A stretch of 64,000 nucleotides of DNA from Pseudonocardia petroleophila (GTDB lineage Bacteria; Actinomycetota; Actinomycetes; Mycobacteriales; Pseudonocardiaceae). The notes under the pieces are model-generated. The model searched no databases, was not told the origin of the DNA, and was given only the letters and a program-made list of their open reading frames with translations. The position numbers and the translations under genes were made by a program. Location of the stretch: the NCBI RefSeq assembly GCF_014235185.1, contig NZ_CP060131.1, forward strand, positions 1,557,501-1,621,500, written 5' to 3'. Positions 32,173 through 40,152 of this stretch are shown here, one piece after another (positions within the stretch are counted from its first letter, which is position 1; each line of letters starts with the position of its first letter).

Positions 32173-34512
32173 ATGGCCCACCACCGCTTCGCATCCCCGC
32201 AGCCCGCGGCGCCCCGCGCCCAGGTCAGCCGACGCAGCTTCCTCGGCTTCGTCATCGCCGCGCCCACCCTGGTCGTCGCCGCCGAGATGACCACCGGCTT
32301 CCTCGGACTCGCCCCGACCGCGGCGGCCGACCCGCTCGTGTCCGTGCCGCAGACGCCGGAGGTCTACGACCTGCTCGACGCCCTGCGCGACGCGGCCCGC
32401 CCCACGGCGAACCTCATCCGCGTCCAGGTGAACCGGGACAGCACGGTCTCCTTCGAGCTGCCCCGCTCCGACAACGGCCAGGACATCATCGGCGCCACGC
32501 AGATGATCATCGCCGAGGAGATGGGCCTCGACCCGGAGCAGGTGCTCGTCACCCTGGCCGACGCCCGTCCCGAGCTGCTGTTCAACCAGCTCACCGGCGG
32601 CTCGAGCACGATCTTCACCACCTACACGCCGATCCGGGTCGCCGCGGCCATCGCGAACATGCGCCTGCTCGACGCCGCCGCCGCCCAGCTGGAGCAGGAG
32701 GTCAACCTCCTCACCACCCGCCGGGGCGTCATCACCGACACCCTGGGTGCGGCCATCCCGATCGGCGACCTGGCCGAGATCGCCGGCAGCGACGTGACCG
32801 AGCCGGTCGAGGTCGTGCTGAAGGGGCGCGAGGAGTTCTCCGTCATCGGCACGCCGCGCAACAAGCACGACCAGCTCGCGATGGTCACCGGCGCCAAGAA
32901 GTTCGTGACCGACCTGAAGATCCCCGACGCCCTGCCGACCATGGTCTGCCGGGCACCCACGCTGAACGGCACCGTCGAGTCCGTCGACAACATCGACGAG
33001 GTCCGGCGGATGCCCGGCGTCACCGACGTCGAGGTCGTCGGCACCGGCATCGCCGTGCGGGCCGCGACCTTCGGCCAGTGCATCGACGCCATCCAGGTGC
33101 TGCGGGCCCAGTGGGGCCCGGGCACCGCGGAGGGCGCGAGCGACGACTCGGTCCTGGAGACGGTCCGGGCGGCCCAGCTCCCGCTCGTCGTGCCCGCCGG
33201 TGTGGTCGGCGAGAGCATCGAGAGCGAGCACACGTTCTACTTCCGCAGCGGCAGCTCGCTGGAGACCAACTCCGCGATCGCCGACGTGCGCAGCGGCTCG
33301 GCCGAGATCTGGGGCCCGGCGAAGAACCCGATCGCGGCCCAGGGCGAGATCGCGAAGATCCTCGGCCTCCCCGTGGGCGCCGTGACCTTCCACGTCGTCC
33401 AGGGCGGCGGCTCCTTCGGCCGCAAGCTGTTCTTCGACGGCGCGCTGGAGGCCGCGGAGATCTCGCAGAAGATGGGCAAGCCCGTCAACCTGTTGTGGCA
33501 CCGCGCCGACGACTCCCGCGTCGGGCGCGTGCACCCGCTGTGCACCTCGCGGATCCGCGCCGTCGTCTCCGGGGACAAGGTGCTCAGCTTCGAGCAGCGC
33601 CACACCAGCGTCTCCTCGGAGATCAACCCGGGCCTGGGCGAGCCGATCACCGCGGCCGCGATCAAGGCCCCGCTCGCCAACCTGACGTTCTCCGAGTCGG
33701 TCTTCGAGCTCACGCAGGTCGCCCACTACGACTTCGGGGTGAGCACCCGCCTGCTCAACGAGGTCGACATGCGCTTCAACACGCAGTCGACGCGCAACAT
33801 CTACTCCCCCGACGTCACCGCCGCCCGCGAGCTCATGGTCGACCAGATCGCCGAGCAGATGGGCAAGGACCCCTACGAGTTCCGCCGGGAGTTCCTCAAG
33901 TCCGACCGGGCCCGCGGCGTGCTCGACAAGGTCGCGGAGGAGGGCGAGTGGGGGAAGTCGATGCCGGAGGGCACCGCCCAGGGCATCGGCTTCCACTTCG
34001 AGTACAAGGGCGTGTCGGCCTGCCTGGTCGAGATCGACTGCCGCCCGGAGACGGTGAACCGGCCGATCCGCGAGGGCGTCACCGGCCCGCGCGTCACCAA
34101 GGTGACCTTCGCGATCGACCCCGGCCTGGTCATCAACCCGCGGGGCGTCGAGGCCCAGATGATGGGCGGCATCAACGACGCCATCGCCAACATGCTCACG
34201 GCCAGCCTCCACCTGACCGACGGGTACTTCGTCGAGGCGAGCTGGGACAACTACTTCTACACCCGGCAGTGGAACACCCCGATCGAGATGGACATCCACA
34301 TCGTCGACTCCGGGTTCCCCGAGCCCGGCGGAATCGGTGAGGCCGGCGTGGCCTCCACCGGCGCCGCGGTGGCCAACGCCTACCGGCGGGCCACCGGCAT
34401 CACGCCGGAGTACTTCCCGATCAACCACAAGGACCCGTTCCCGTTCGAGCCGAAGCCGGTCGTGCCGCCGGTCCCGCAGTCGCCGACCGACGGCCTCGAG
34501 TTCACCTTCTAG
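32173..34512 (+). CDS. Tat-exported molybdenum hydroxylase large subunit 2 (IorB-like)
   Basis: 779 residues from the ATG giving MAHHRFASPQ. Tat signal VSRRSFLGFVIAAPTLVVAA with the Arg pair near 20. The molybdopterin-binding body parallels copy 1 throughout (FELPRSDNGQDI, FNQLTGGSSTIF, GGGSFGRKLFFD, GINDAIANML) with catalytic Glu in EPGGIGEAGVAS. By eye the two large subunits are roughly 60% identical, so they probably take different substrates. AGGA lies about 7 bases before this ATG; an upstream ATG (32095) coupled to the leader frame is an alternative. It is followed 9 bases later by the second [2Fe-2S] gene. Confidence 0.91.
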   Translation: MAHHRFASPQPAAPRAQVSRRSFLGFVIAAPTLVVAAEMTTGFLGLAPTAAADPLVSVPQTPEVYDLLDALRDAARPTANLIRVQVNRDSTVSFELPRSDNGQDIIGATQMIIAEEMGLDPEQVLVTLADARPELLFNQLTGGSSTIFTTYTPIRVAAAIANMRLLDAAAAQLEQEVNLLTTRRGVITDTLGAAIPIGDLAEIAGSDVTEPVEVVLKGREEFSVIGTPRNKHDQLAMVTGAKKFVTDLKIPDALPTMVCRAPTLNGTVESVDNIDEVRRMPGVTDVEVVGTGIAVRAATFGQCIDAIQVLRAQWGPGTAEGASDDSVLETVRAAQLPLVVPAGVVGESIESEHTFYFRSGSSLETNSAIADVRSGSAEIWGPAKNPIAAQGEIAKILGLPVGAVTFHVVQGGGSFGRKLFFDGALEAAEISQKMGKPVNLLWHRADDSRVGRVHPLCTSRIRAVVSGDKVLSFEQRHTSVSSEINPGLGEPITAAAIKAPLANLTFSESVFELTQVAHYDFGVSTRLLNEVDMRFNTQSTRNIYSPDVTAARELMVDQIAEQMGKDPYEFRREFLKSDRARGVLDKVAEEGEWGKSMPEGTAQGIGFHFEYKGVSACLVEIDCRPETVNRPIREGVTGPRVTKVTFAIDPGLVINPRGVEAQMMGGINDAIANMLTASLHLTDGYFVEASWDNYFYTRQWNTPIEMDIHIVDSGFPEPGGIGEAGVASTGAAVANAYRRATGITPEYFPINHKDPFPFEPKPVVPPVPQSPTDGLEFTF

Positions 34513-34521
34513 GAGCCAGAC

Positions 34522-34998
34522 ATGCCCACACAGACTTTCAACCTGAACGGTGAGCAGGTCACCGTCGAGGTCGAGGACGACGTCCGCCTGCTCTGGGTGA
34601 TCCGCGACATCCTCGGCGTCACCGGCCCCAAGTACGGCTGCGGCATCAACGTCTGCAAGGCCTGCACCAGCCACATCAACGGCAAGGCCTTCAACCCCTG
34701 CAGCGTCCCCGTCAGCGACATCTCCGCCGACGACGAGATCACCACCATCGAAGGCCTCGCCGACACCGTCGACTCCGACCTGCACCCCATGCAGGAAGCC
34801 TGGATCGACAAGGACGTCGCCCAGTGCGGCTACTGCCAGCCCGGCCAGATCATGGCCGCCGTGGCCAAGGTCCGCCAGTGCGCCGAAGAAGGCCGCAAGC
34901 TCGACGACGCCGCCATCGAGGAGATCCGCAACATCTGCCGCTGCGGCACCTACAACCGCATCCGCGAAGCGATCTACGCCGGCGCGGAGAACATGTGA
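34522..34998 (+). CDS. [2Fe-2S] subunit of molybdenum hydroxylase, copy 2 (IorA-like)
   Basis: 158 residues, identical in protein sequence to copy 1 at 30836, with the same eight cluster cysteines. By eye the only DNA difference within the gene is a silent GCC to GCG change near the 3' end. Identity extends 27 bases upstream through the end of the large-subunit gene. It must serve large subunit 2, and because the protein is the same, the two operons' subunits could exchange. Export would again depend on the large subunit's Tat signal. Confidence 0.95.
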   Translation: MPTQTFNLNGEQVTVEVEDDVRLLWVIRDILGVTGPKYGCGINVCKACTSHINGKAFNPCSVPVSDISADDEITTIEGLADTVDSDLHPMQEAWIDKDVAQCGYCQPGQIMAAVAKVRQCAEEGRKLDDAAIEEIRNICRCGTYNRIREAIYAGAENM

Positions 34999-35009
34999 GG
35001 GGCATCCGG

Positions 35010-35288
35010 ATGAAGAAGAAGCTCGTCGTGGGCGCGCTCGTCGCCGCCGCCGTGGTCGGCGGGGCGGGCGTGGCCGTCGCCGACCCGATCTCCACCCCGG
35101 ACGACCTGGGCCAGGGCGGCAGCGCCGTCACCGCGCTGCTCGGCGACCTGGGCGCCCAGCTGACCGACTTCGTCGACGGGCCGCGGCCCGAGGGCGTCGA
35201 CGGCACCGAGGTCGAGCCGGTCGACGCCGACCCCCGCTTCGTCGAGGGTCCGCTCAGCGGGATCGTCCAGGACGGGCCGTTCGAGTGA
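35010..35288 (+). CDS. Small secreted protein of unknown family, copy 2
   Basis: 92 residues. Signal peptide MKKKLVVGALVAAAVVGG ending AVADP; the mature part has a hydrophobic helix-like stretch (GSAVTALLGDLGAQLTDFV), an acidic Pro/Gly linker and the C-terminus RFVEGPLSGIVQDGPFE shared with the operon 1 protein. It starts 11 bases after the [2Fe-2S] gene with GAGGGG upstream; an overlapping GTG (34995) is a less likely start. There is no intervening hairpin here, unlike operon 1. The function is unknown; linkage to the exported oxidase is the only clue. Confidence 0.75.
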   Translation: MKKKLVVGALVAAAVVGGAGVAVADPISTPDDLGQGGSAVTALLGDLGAQLTDFVDGPRPEGVDGTEVEPVDADPRFVEGPLSGIVQDGPFE

Positions 35289-35301
35289 CCTGATCCGCTC
35301 C

Positions 35302-35341
35302 GACGAACGGGCCCCCGCCACCGCGGGGGCCCGTTCGTCGT
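35302..35341. terminator. Strong bidirectional terminator after Mo-hydroxylase operon 2
   Basis: CGACGAACGGGCCCCCGC and its exact complement form an 18-bp stem with a 4-base CACC loop. It lies between the operon and the convergent methyltransferase gene, two bases from the latter's stop codon. Confidence 0.9.
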
Positions 35342-35342
35342 C

Positions 35343-36050
35343 TCAGGGCCGGGCGACCAGTACCCGGAACGCGTTGTTCAGGACGTAGCCCGCGCCCTCG
35401 CGGTGGCGCTCCAGGCGGTCCAGCACCGCCGCGCGCACCGCGGCCGGCCCGGCCGCGTTCATCGCGTGCCGGCCGATGCCGGAGTCGAACAGCGGGCCGA
35501 CGACCGCGTCCTCGTCGGGGTAGCGGAACGCGCACACCACCTGCTCGGACGACACGACCTGCAGTCCGGCCCCGCCGACGAGGTCGGCGAGCTGGTCGGG
35601 GCCGTCCTCGGGCGGCGGGCGGCGCGGCCCGAGCCACGGCGCCAGCGCCTCGCCGAAGGCCCGCACGTCGCAGTCCTGTTCGCGGCCCCACACCGTGACG
35701 GCGACGAGCCCGCCCGGCGCCACGCGCGCGGCCTCCGACAGCGCCCGCCGCGGGTCGCGCAGGTGGGCGACCAGCTGCACCATGCCGACCACGTCGACCG
35801 GTCCGACGTCACCGAGATCGGCCGCGTCGCCGACGGCGAAGGTCGCCTCCGGCACCTCGCTCGCGGACAGCGCCACGGCCGAGGGGTCCCCGTCGACGCC
35901 GTGCACCCGCGCCCCGCGCGCCACCGCGGCGCGGGAGAACCCGCCGCCGCCGCAGCCGACGTCGAGCACGCGCGTGCCCTCCCGCACTCCGGTGGCGTCG
36001 AGGACGGCCGCGTACAGCGGGTCGGCCCAGCCCGCGGGTCCCTCGCTCAC
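35343..36050 (-). CDS. SAM-dependent class I methyltransferase
   Basis: 235 residues from a GTG. SAM-binding motif I is VLDVGCGGGGFS (about 28-39), followed by VHGVDGDPSAVALS, VGDAADLGD and the post-motif RVAPGGLVAVTVWG. The arrangement is that of UbiE/COQ5-like small-molecule methyltransferases with a C-terminal cap. The acceptor is unknown. Its start overlaps the stop of the MetE-like gene by 4 bases, so both are in one unit. Confidence 0.85.
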   Translation of the reverse strand: MSEGPAGWADPLYAAVLDATGVREGTRVLDVGCGGGGFSRAAVARGARVHGVDGDPSAVALSASEVPEATFAVGDAADLGDVGPVDVVGMVQLVAHLRDPRRALSEAARVAPGGLVAVTVWGREQDCDVRAFGEALAPWLGPRRPPPEDGPDQLADLVGGAGLQVVSSEQVVCAFRYPDEDAVVGPLFDSGIGRHAMNAAGPAAVRAAVLDRLERHREGAGYVLNNAFRVLVARP

Positions 36051-37174
36051 CCGGACCCCCACACGTCGTCGGCGACCCGCACGATCAGCTCCAGCTTCGC
36101 CTTCTGCTCGTCGACGGTGAGGTCGTTGCCCTCCACCGTGGACGAGAAGCCGCACTGCGGGGACAGGCACAGCTGGTCGAGCGGCACGTGCGCGGCGGCC
36201 TCGTCGATGCGGCGCTTGAGGGCGTCGGCGTCCTCCAGCTTCCCGGTCTTCGTCGTGACCAGCCCGAGCACCACCTTCTTGCCCGGCGGCACGAACCGCA
36301 GCGGCTCGAACCCGCCGGAGCGCTCGTCGTCGAACTCGCAGAAGAAGCCGTCGACGGCGAGCTCGCCGAACAGGGCCTCGGCGACGTGGTCGTAGCCGCC
36401 CTCCGCCGCCCACGACGAGCGGTAGTTGCCGCGGCACATGTGCGTGGTGACCCGCAGGTCCGACGGCCGGTCGGCGATCGCGGCGTTGATCTGGCGGATG
36501 TAGCGCAGGTGCTGGGTCTCGGGGTCGTCGCCCTTCGCGGCCAGGTCGGCGCGGTGGGCGGGGTCGTTGAGGTAGGCCAGCGCGGTGTCGTCGAGCTGCA
36601 GGTAGCGGCAGCCCAGGCCGTGCAGGGCGGTGATCTCGTCGGCGTAGGCGGCGGAGAGGTCGGTCCAGAACTGCTCGAGGTCGGGGTAGACGCCGCGGTC
36701 GATCACCGCGGAGCCGCCGCGGGCGTAGACCATGCTCGGCGACGGGATCGTCAGCTTCGGCACGACGGTGCCGGTCCGTCCGGCGCCCACCTGCTCGGCG
36801 AGGAACGCGAAGTCGTCGGCGAAGATCGGGGTGTCCAGCCGGACCGGGCCGTCGACCGCCATGCCCGCCGAGGTGAACGCGCCCTCGCCCGCGGCGTTGC
36901 GCATCTTCACCTCGATCCGCTGGTCGGTCTTCGTGATGCCGCCGAGCCGGTAGATGAAGTCCATGTGCCAGGAGGTGCGGCGGAACTCGCCGTCGGTGGC
37001 CGAGCGCAGGCCGGCCTCCGCCTGCAGCGCGACGACGTCGCGGATCGCGGTGTCCTCCGCGGCACGCAGGCCGGCGTCGTCGAGGGAGCCCGCGGCGTGC
37101 TGCTCCCTCGCGGAGAGCAGCGCGGGTGGGCGCAGGAGGCTGCCGACGTGGTCGGCGCGGAACGGAGCCGTCAT
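36047..37174 (-). CDS. MetE C-terminal-domain-like (YxjG-type) methyltransferase
   Basis: 375 residues equivalent to the catalytic half of cobalamin-independent methionine synthase. The N-terminus FRADHVGSLLRP binds the methyl donor side; zinc ligands are expected in HMCRGNYRS and in LSPQCGFSS, where His and both Cys are present; FFCEFDDERSGGFEPL lies between them. Such single-domain proteins may use methyl donors other than 5-methyltetrahydropteroyltriglutamate, so 'MetE' activity should not be assumed. It is the first gene of a two-gene minus-strand unit. Confidence 0.88.
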   Translation of the reverse strand: MTAPFRADHVGSLLRPPALLSAREQHAAGSLDDAGLRAAEDTAIRDVVALQAEAGLRSATDGEFRRTSWHMDFIYRLGGITKTDQRIEVKMRNAAGEGAFTSAGMAVDGPVRLDTPIFADDFAFLAEQVGAGRTGTVVPKLTIPSPSMVYARGGSAVIDRGVYPDLEQFWTDLSAAYADEITALHGLGCRYLQLDDTALAYLNDPAHRADLAAKGDDPETQHLRYIRQINAAIADRPSDLRVTTHMCRGNYRSSWAAEGGYDHVAEALFGELAVDGFFCEFDDERSGGFEPLRFVPPGKKVVLGLVTTKTGKLEDADALKRRIDEAAAHVPLDQLCLSPQCGFSSTVEGNDLTVDEQKAKLELIVRVADDVWGSG

Positions 37175-37220
37175 GCCCGTGAGGCTATGCCCGCGGGCGC
37201 ATCGGCTGCATGATCAGCTC

Positions 37221-38060
37221 ATGGACCTCGGCGTCGTGACCTTCCTGACCGACTACGGCATCACCCCCGTCGAGCTGGGCCGGGCCGTCGAGGAGCGCGG
37301 CCTCGGCGCCCTGTTCCTCACCGAGCACACCCACATCCCGACCAGCCGCGAGTCGCCGTGGCCGGGCGGGCCGGAGCTGCCGACCCGCTACTCCCACACC
37401 TACGACCCGTTCGTCGCGCTCGCGGCGGTCGCCGCCACGACCGAGCGGATCGTGCTCGGCACCGCCGTCTCGCTGATCGCCCAGCACGACCCGATCGTGC
37501 TGGCCAAGGCGGTCGCGAGCCTCGACCGGATCGCGGGCGGGCGCTTCGAGCTGGGGATCGGGCCGGGCTGGAACGCCGAGGAGATGGCGCACCACGGCGT
37601 CGACCCCGGGAGGCGGACGGCCCGGATGCTGGAGCACGTCGAGGCGATGCGGGTGATCTGGACGGAGGACGAGGCCGAGTACCACGGCCGGTTCGTCGAC
37701 TTCTCCCCGATCTGGTCCTGGCCCAAGCCGACGCGCGTGCCGCCGGTGCTCATCGGCGGCGGCGGGCCGACGGTGCTCGACCGCGTCCTGTCCCACGGCG
37801 ACGGCTGGATCCCGCTGCGCGTCCCGGTGTCGGCGCTCGACGAGTTCGGCGAGCGCGTCGCCGAGCTGCGGCGGCGCGCCGCCGAGGCCGGGCGCGACCC
37901 GCTGCCGGTCACCCTCTACGGGGCGTCGCCGAAGCCGGAGGCGCTCGCGTCCTACGCCGCGGCGGGGGTCGACCGGGTGCTGTTCGAGCTCACCGACCCG
38001 GGCCCCGGCGGCACCGACGCCACCCTGCGCGAGCTCGACGGGCTGGCGGCGCTGGTCTAG
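37221..38060 (+). CDS. LLM-class flavin (F420-dependent) oxidoreductase
   Basis: 279 residues, luciferase-like TIM barrel. Recognised from FLTDYGITPVELGRAVEERGLGALFLTEHTHIP, LGTAVSLIAQHDPIVLAKAVASLD and GRFELGIGPGWNAEEMAHHG, the typical F420-dependent actinobacterial group (TIGR03619-like). The substrate is unknown. It is divergent from the MetE-like gene, and its TAG stop overlaps the stop of the convergent IclR gene (CTAG). No clear ribosome-binding site precedes the ATG. Confidence 0.88.
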   Translation: MDLGVVTFLTDYGITPVELGRAVEERGLGALFLTEHTHIPTSRESPWPGGPELPTRYSHTYDPFVALAAVAATTERIVLGTAVSLIAQHDPIVLAKAVASLDRIAGGRFELGIGPGWNAEEMAHHGVDPGRRTARMLEHVEAMRVIWTEDEAEYHGRFVDFSPIWSWPKPTRVPPVLIGGGGPTVLDRVLSHGDGWIPLRVPVSALDEFGERVAELRRRAAEAGRDPLPVTLYGASPKPEALASYAAAGVDRVLFELTDPGPGGTDATLRELDGLAALV

Positions 38061-38845
38061 TGCCCGCCGGTCGCGCGGGCGTCGTCGGTCTCGGCCCGCG
38101 CGACGCGCGCCGCGGCCTCGCGCACGGCGACCTCCAGCTCCCAGCGCCGGGCCGCGAACTCCGCGCGCGTCACCGTGACCCCGACCGCCGACCGCACGGC
38201 GCCGCCCGGCCCGGGCACCGGGGCCGCGACGCCCGCGATCCCCGGCCGGTACTCCTCCACCTCGACCCCGACGCCCGCCGACCGGACCCGCATGAGCTCC
38301 CGGTCCAGGCCCCGCCGCTCCACGAGCGTGCGCGAGGTCAGCCGCGGCATCCCGTACGGCGTGAGCAGCTCGCTGACCCGGGCCGGGCGCAGCGGCGCGA
38401 GCAGGACCTTGCCGCCCGCGGTGGCGTGCGCCGGCGTCGGCTCGCCGACGTCGAAGCCGTCGGGCCGGGCGTGGTGGGCGCAGTCGTCGACGGCCGCGAC
38501 GACGATGTCGGTGTCGCGGAAGACGACCAGGTGGCACGCCGCCCCGACGGACTCGTGCACCTCGTGCAGGATCGTCCGCACCGGCGACGCGGGCCGGACC
38601 TGGTCGACCAGGCTGCGCTGCAGCTCCCCGATCCGGTACCCCAGCCCGTAGCCGCGGACCTCCTGCAGGCGCACCAGGTAGCCCTCCTGCACCAGCGTGC
38701 CCAGCGCCCGGTAGACGGTGGGCAGCGGGCTGCCCAGCCGCCGGGCGATCGCCTTGGCCGTGACCCCGTCGCCCGCGGCCGCGACGGCCTCGACGACGCG
38801 CAGCGCGCGCGTGATCGACGTGCCGGTGCCGCGGTCGGGTTCCAC
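38057..38845 (-). CDS. IclR-family transcriptional regulator
   Basis: 262 residues. The N-terminal winged helix-turn-helix is SITRALRVVEAVAAAGDGVTAKAIARRLGSPLPTVYRALGTL; the C-terminal effector domain includes VHESVGAACHLVVFRDTD, AHATAGGKVLLA and VEEYRPGIAGVAAPV, the usual IclR small-molecule pocket. Likely controls a catabolic gene nearby, possibly the convergent LLM oxidoreductase, but no operator was identified. Confidence 0.92.
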   Translation of the reverse strand: MEPDRGTGTSITRALRVVEAVAAAGDGVTAKAIARRLGSPLPTVYRALGTLVQEGYLVRLQEVRGYGLGYRIGELQRSLVDQVRPASPVRTILHEVHESVGAACHLVVFRDTDIVVAAVDDCAHHARPDGFDVGEPTPAHATAGGKVLLAPLRPARVSELLTPYGMPRLTSRTLVERRGLDRELMRVRSAGVGVEVEEYRPGIAGVAAPVPGPGGAVRSAVGVTVTRAEFAARRWELEVAVREAAARVARAETDDARATGGH

Positions 38846-38864
38846 GCGTCCAGTGTCCAGCCGC

Positions 38865-39521
38865 TCAGCGTCCCGGCGCCAGCAGCATCCGGCACCACAG
38901 GTCGGCGAGGTGCTCCCCGAACCGCTCCGGCGTCCAGCCCCGCTCGTGGACCAGCAGCACGTAGTACTCGGCCGAGTTGGTGCTCCAGACGATGTCGGCG
39001 ACCTCGTCGTCGGTGAGGTCGCCGCGGAGCTCGCCGGTGGCGCGCAGATCGGCCGCGAACAGCCGCATGTTGGCCGCCCGCCGCCGGGTGATCTCGGTGC
39101 GCAGCCGCGCGCACTGCGGGTCACGGGCGGCCGCGTCGCGCAGCGCGGTGAGGATCGGGGCGGTGCGCGGACCCATCTCCGCGACGGCCGCCGCGTAGAG
39201 CCCGATCTTCGCCCGCGCCCCTGCCGCGGCCCGGACCGCGTGCACGTAGCCGCGCTGCTCGGCCGGGACCGCCCGGTCGGTGCCGGAGATCGCGGTCTCC
39301 ACCACCTCGCGCAGCAGCACCGGCTTGCGCCCGACCGAGGCGTAGAGCGTGTCGACGTTGACGCCGGCCCGCTCGGCGATCTGCGCGACGGTCGTGGCCG
39401 CGTACCCGCGGGCCAGGAACAGCTCGCGCGCCGCGTCGAGGACGGCCCGCCGGGTGCCGGCCGCCTGCTCCGCGCGCCGCGGGGCCCGGTACCCCCGCCG
39501 CCCCTTGACGTCGTCGCCCAT
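38865..39521 (-). CDS. TetR-family transcriptional regulator
   Basis: 218 residues. The helix-turn-helix region is RRAVLDAARELFLARGYAATTVAQIAERAGVNVDTLYASVGRKPVLLREVVE. The C-terminal ligand domain is Ala/Arg rich with a Trp-containing end (WSTNSAEYYVLLVHERGWTPE). It is divergent from a small monooxygenase-like gene, with a palindrome in the 60-base gap, so it probably represses that gene and itself. Which ligand it senses is unknown. Confidence 0.9.
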   Translation of the reverse strand: MGDDVKGRRGYRAPRRAEQAAGTRRAVLDAARELFLARGYAATTVAQIAERAGVNVDTLYASVGRKPVLLREVVETAISGTDRAVPAEQRGYVHAVRAAAGARAKIGLYAAAVAEMGPRTAPILTALRDAAARDPQCARLRTEITRRRAANMRLFAADLRATGELRGDLTDDEVADIVWSTNSAEYYVLLVHERGWTPERFGEHLADLWCRMLLAPGR

Positions 39522-39546
39522 CGGCGCCAACCTTACCGGTATTCGT

Positions 39547-39561
39547 CCGAACTGCATTCGG
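39547..39561. promoter_or_regulatory. Candidate TetR operator in a divergent promoter
   Basis: CCGAACTGCATTCGG has perfect CCGAA/TTCGG arms around 5 bases, and ATTCG flanks it on the left. It lies between the TetR gene and the divergent small gene. Confidence 0.5.
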
Positions 39562-39581
39562 ATCAACCCAGGGAGCGGACC

Positions 39582-39884
39582 GTGGTCTACGCCTTCACCC
39601 AGGACGTGCCGATCGACGCCGACCTCTACCGGCGGATCACCGACGAGCTCGGCCCGGAACCGCTCGACGGCCAGCTGCTGCACCTGTGCGTCCGGCGCCC
39701 GGACGGCGGGCTGCGCTACATCGACGTGTGGGAGTCCCGCGAGCACTGCGCCCGCGCGTTCGACGAGCGGATCCACCCGGCCGTCGACCGGGCCCTCGGC
39801 GGTGCGCGGCCGTCGCAGGAGCCGGTGGTGACGCACCTGGAGGTGCTCGACGCCAGCGGGGCACTGCTGGCCGCACAGGGCTGA
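39582..39884 (+). CDS. Small ABM-like (ferredoxin-fold) protein
   Basis: 100 residues from a GTG with GGGAG upstream. The pattern FTQDVPIDADLYRRITDELG, LHLCVRRPDGGLRYIDVWESREHCARAFDERIHPAVDRAL, EPVVTHLEVLDA is that of small dimeric alpha+beta-barrel proteins such as antibiotic-biosynthesis-monooxygenase-like proteins. A specific activity cannot be given. It is divergent from a TetR gene that probably regulates it. Confidence 0.65.
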   Translation: MVYAFTQDVPIDADLYRRITDELGPEPLDGQLLHLCVRRPDGGLRYIDVWESREHCARAFDERIHPAVDRALGGARPSQEPVVTHLEVLDASGALLAAQG

Positions 39885-39906
39885 CGAACCTGGGAGCATC
39901 GGGGCC

Positions 39907-40149
39907 ATGGACGACGAGGCACTGCACCACCGCATCGACGAGCTGGTCGCCGAGGAGCACCGCCTGGAGCGGGCCCACATCGGCTCGGCGCTCTCGGCCG
40001 AGGAGAAGGAGCGCCTCGACCGGTTGGGGGTGCAGCTCGACCGCACCTGGGACCTGCTGCGCCAGCGCGACGCCCGCCGCCGGGCCGGGCTCGACCCCGA
40101 CGGCGCCACCGAGCGCGACGCCGACACCGTCGAGGGATACCGGCAGTAG
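39907..40149 (+). CDS. DUF2630-family protein
   Basis: 80 residues. Fully helical and charged, with HHRIDELVAEEHRLERAHIGSALSAEEKERLDRLGVQLDRTWDLLRQRDARR, the hallmark of the actinobacterial DUF2630 family. It probably forms a small coiled-coil; no function is established. It ends 3 bases before the next gene's GTG, suggesting joint translation. Confidence 0.85.
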   Translation: MDDEALHHRIDELVAEEHRLERAHIGSALSAEEKERLDRLGVQLDRTWDLLRQRDARRRAGLDPDGATERDADTVEGYRQ

Positions 40150-40152
40150 TCC

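Noticed and set aside
23915..35341. Integrated mobile element or phage carrying the catabolic island
   Set aside because: No integrase, transposase, terminal repeats or attachment duplication was seen, and base composition matches the surroundings apart from the small [2Fe-2S] genes.
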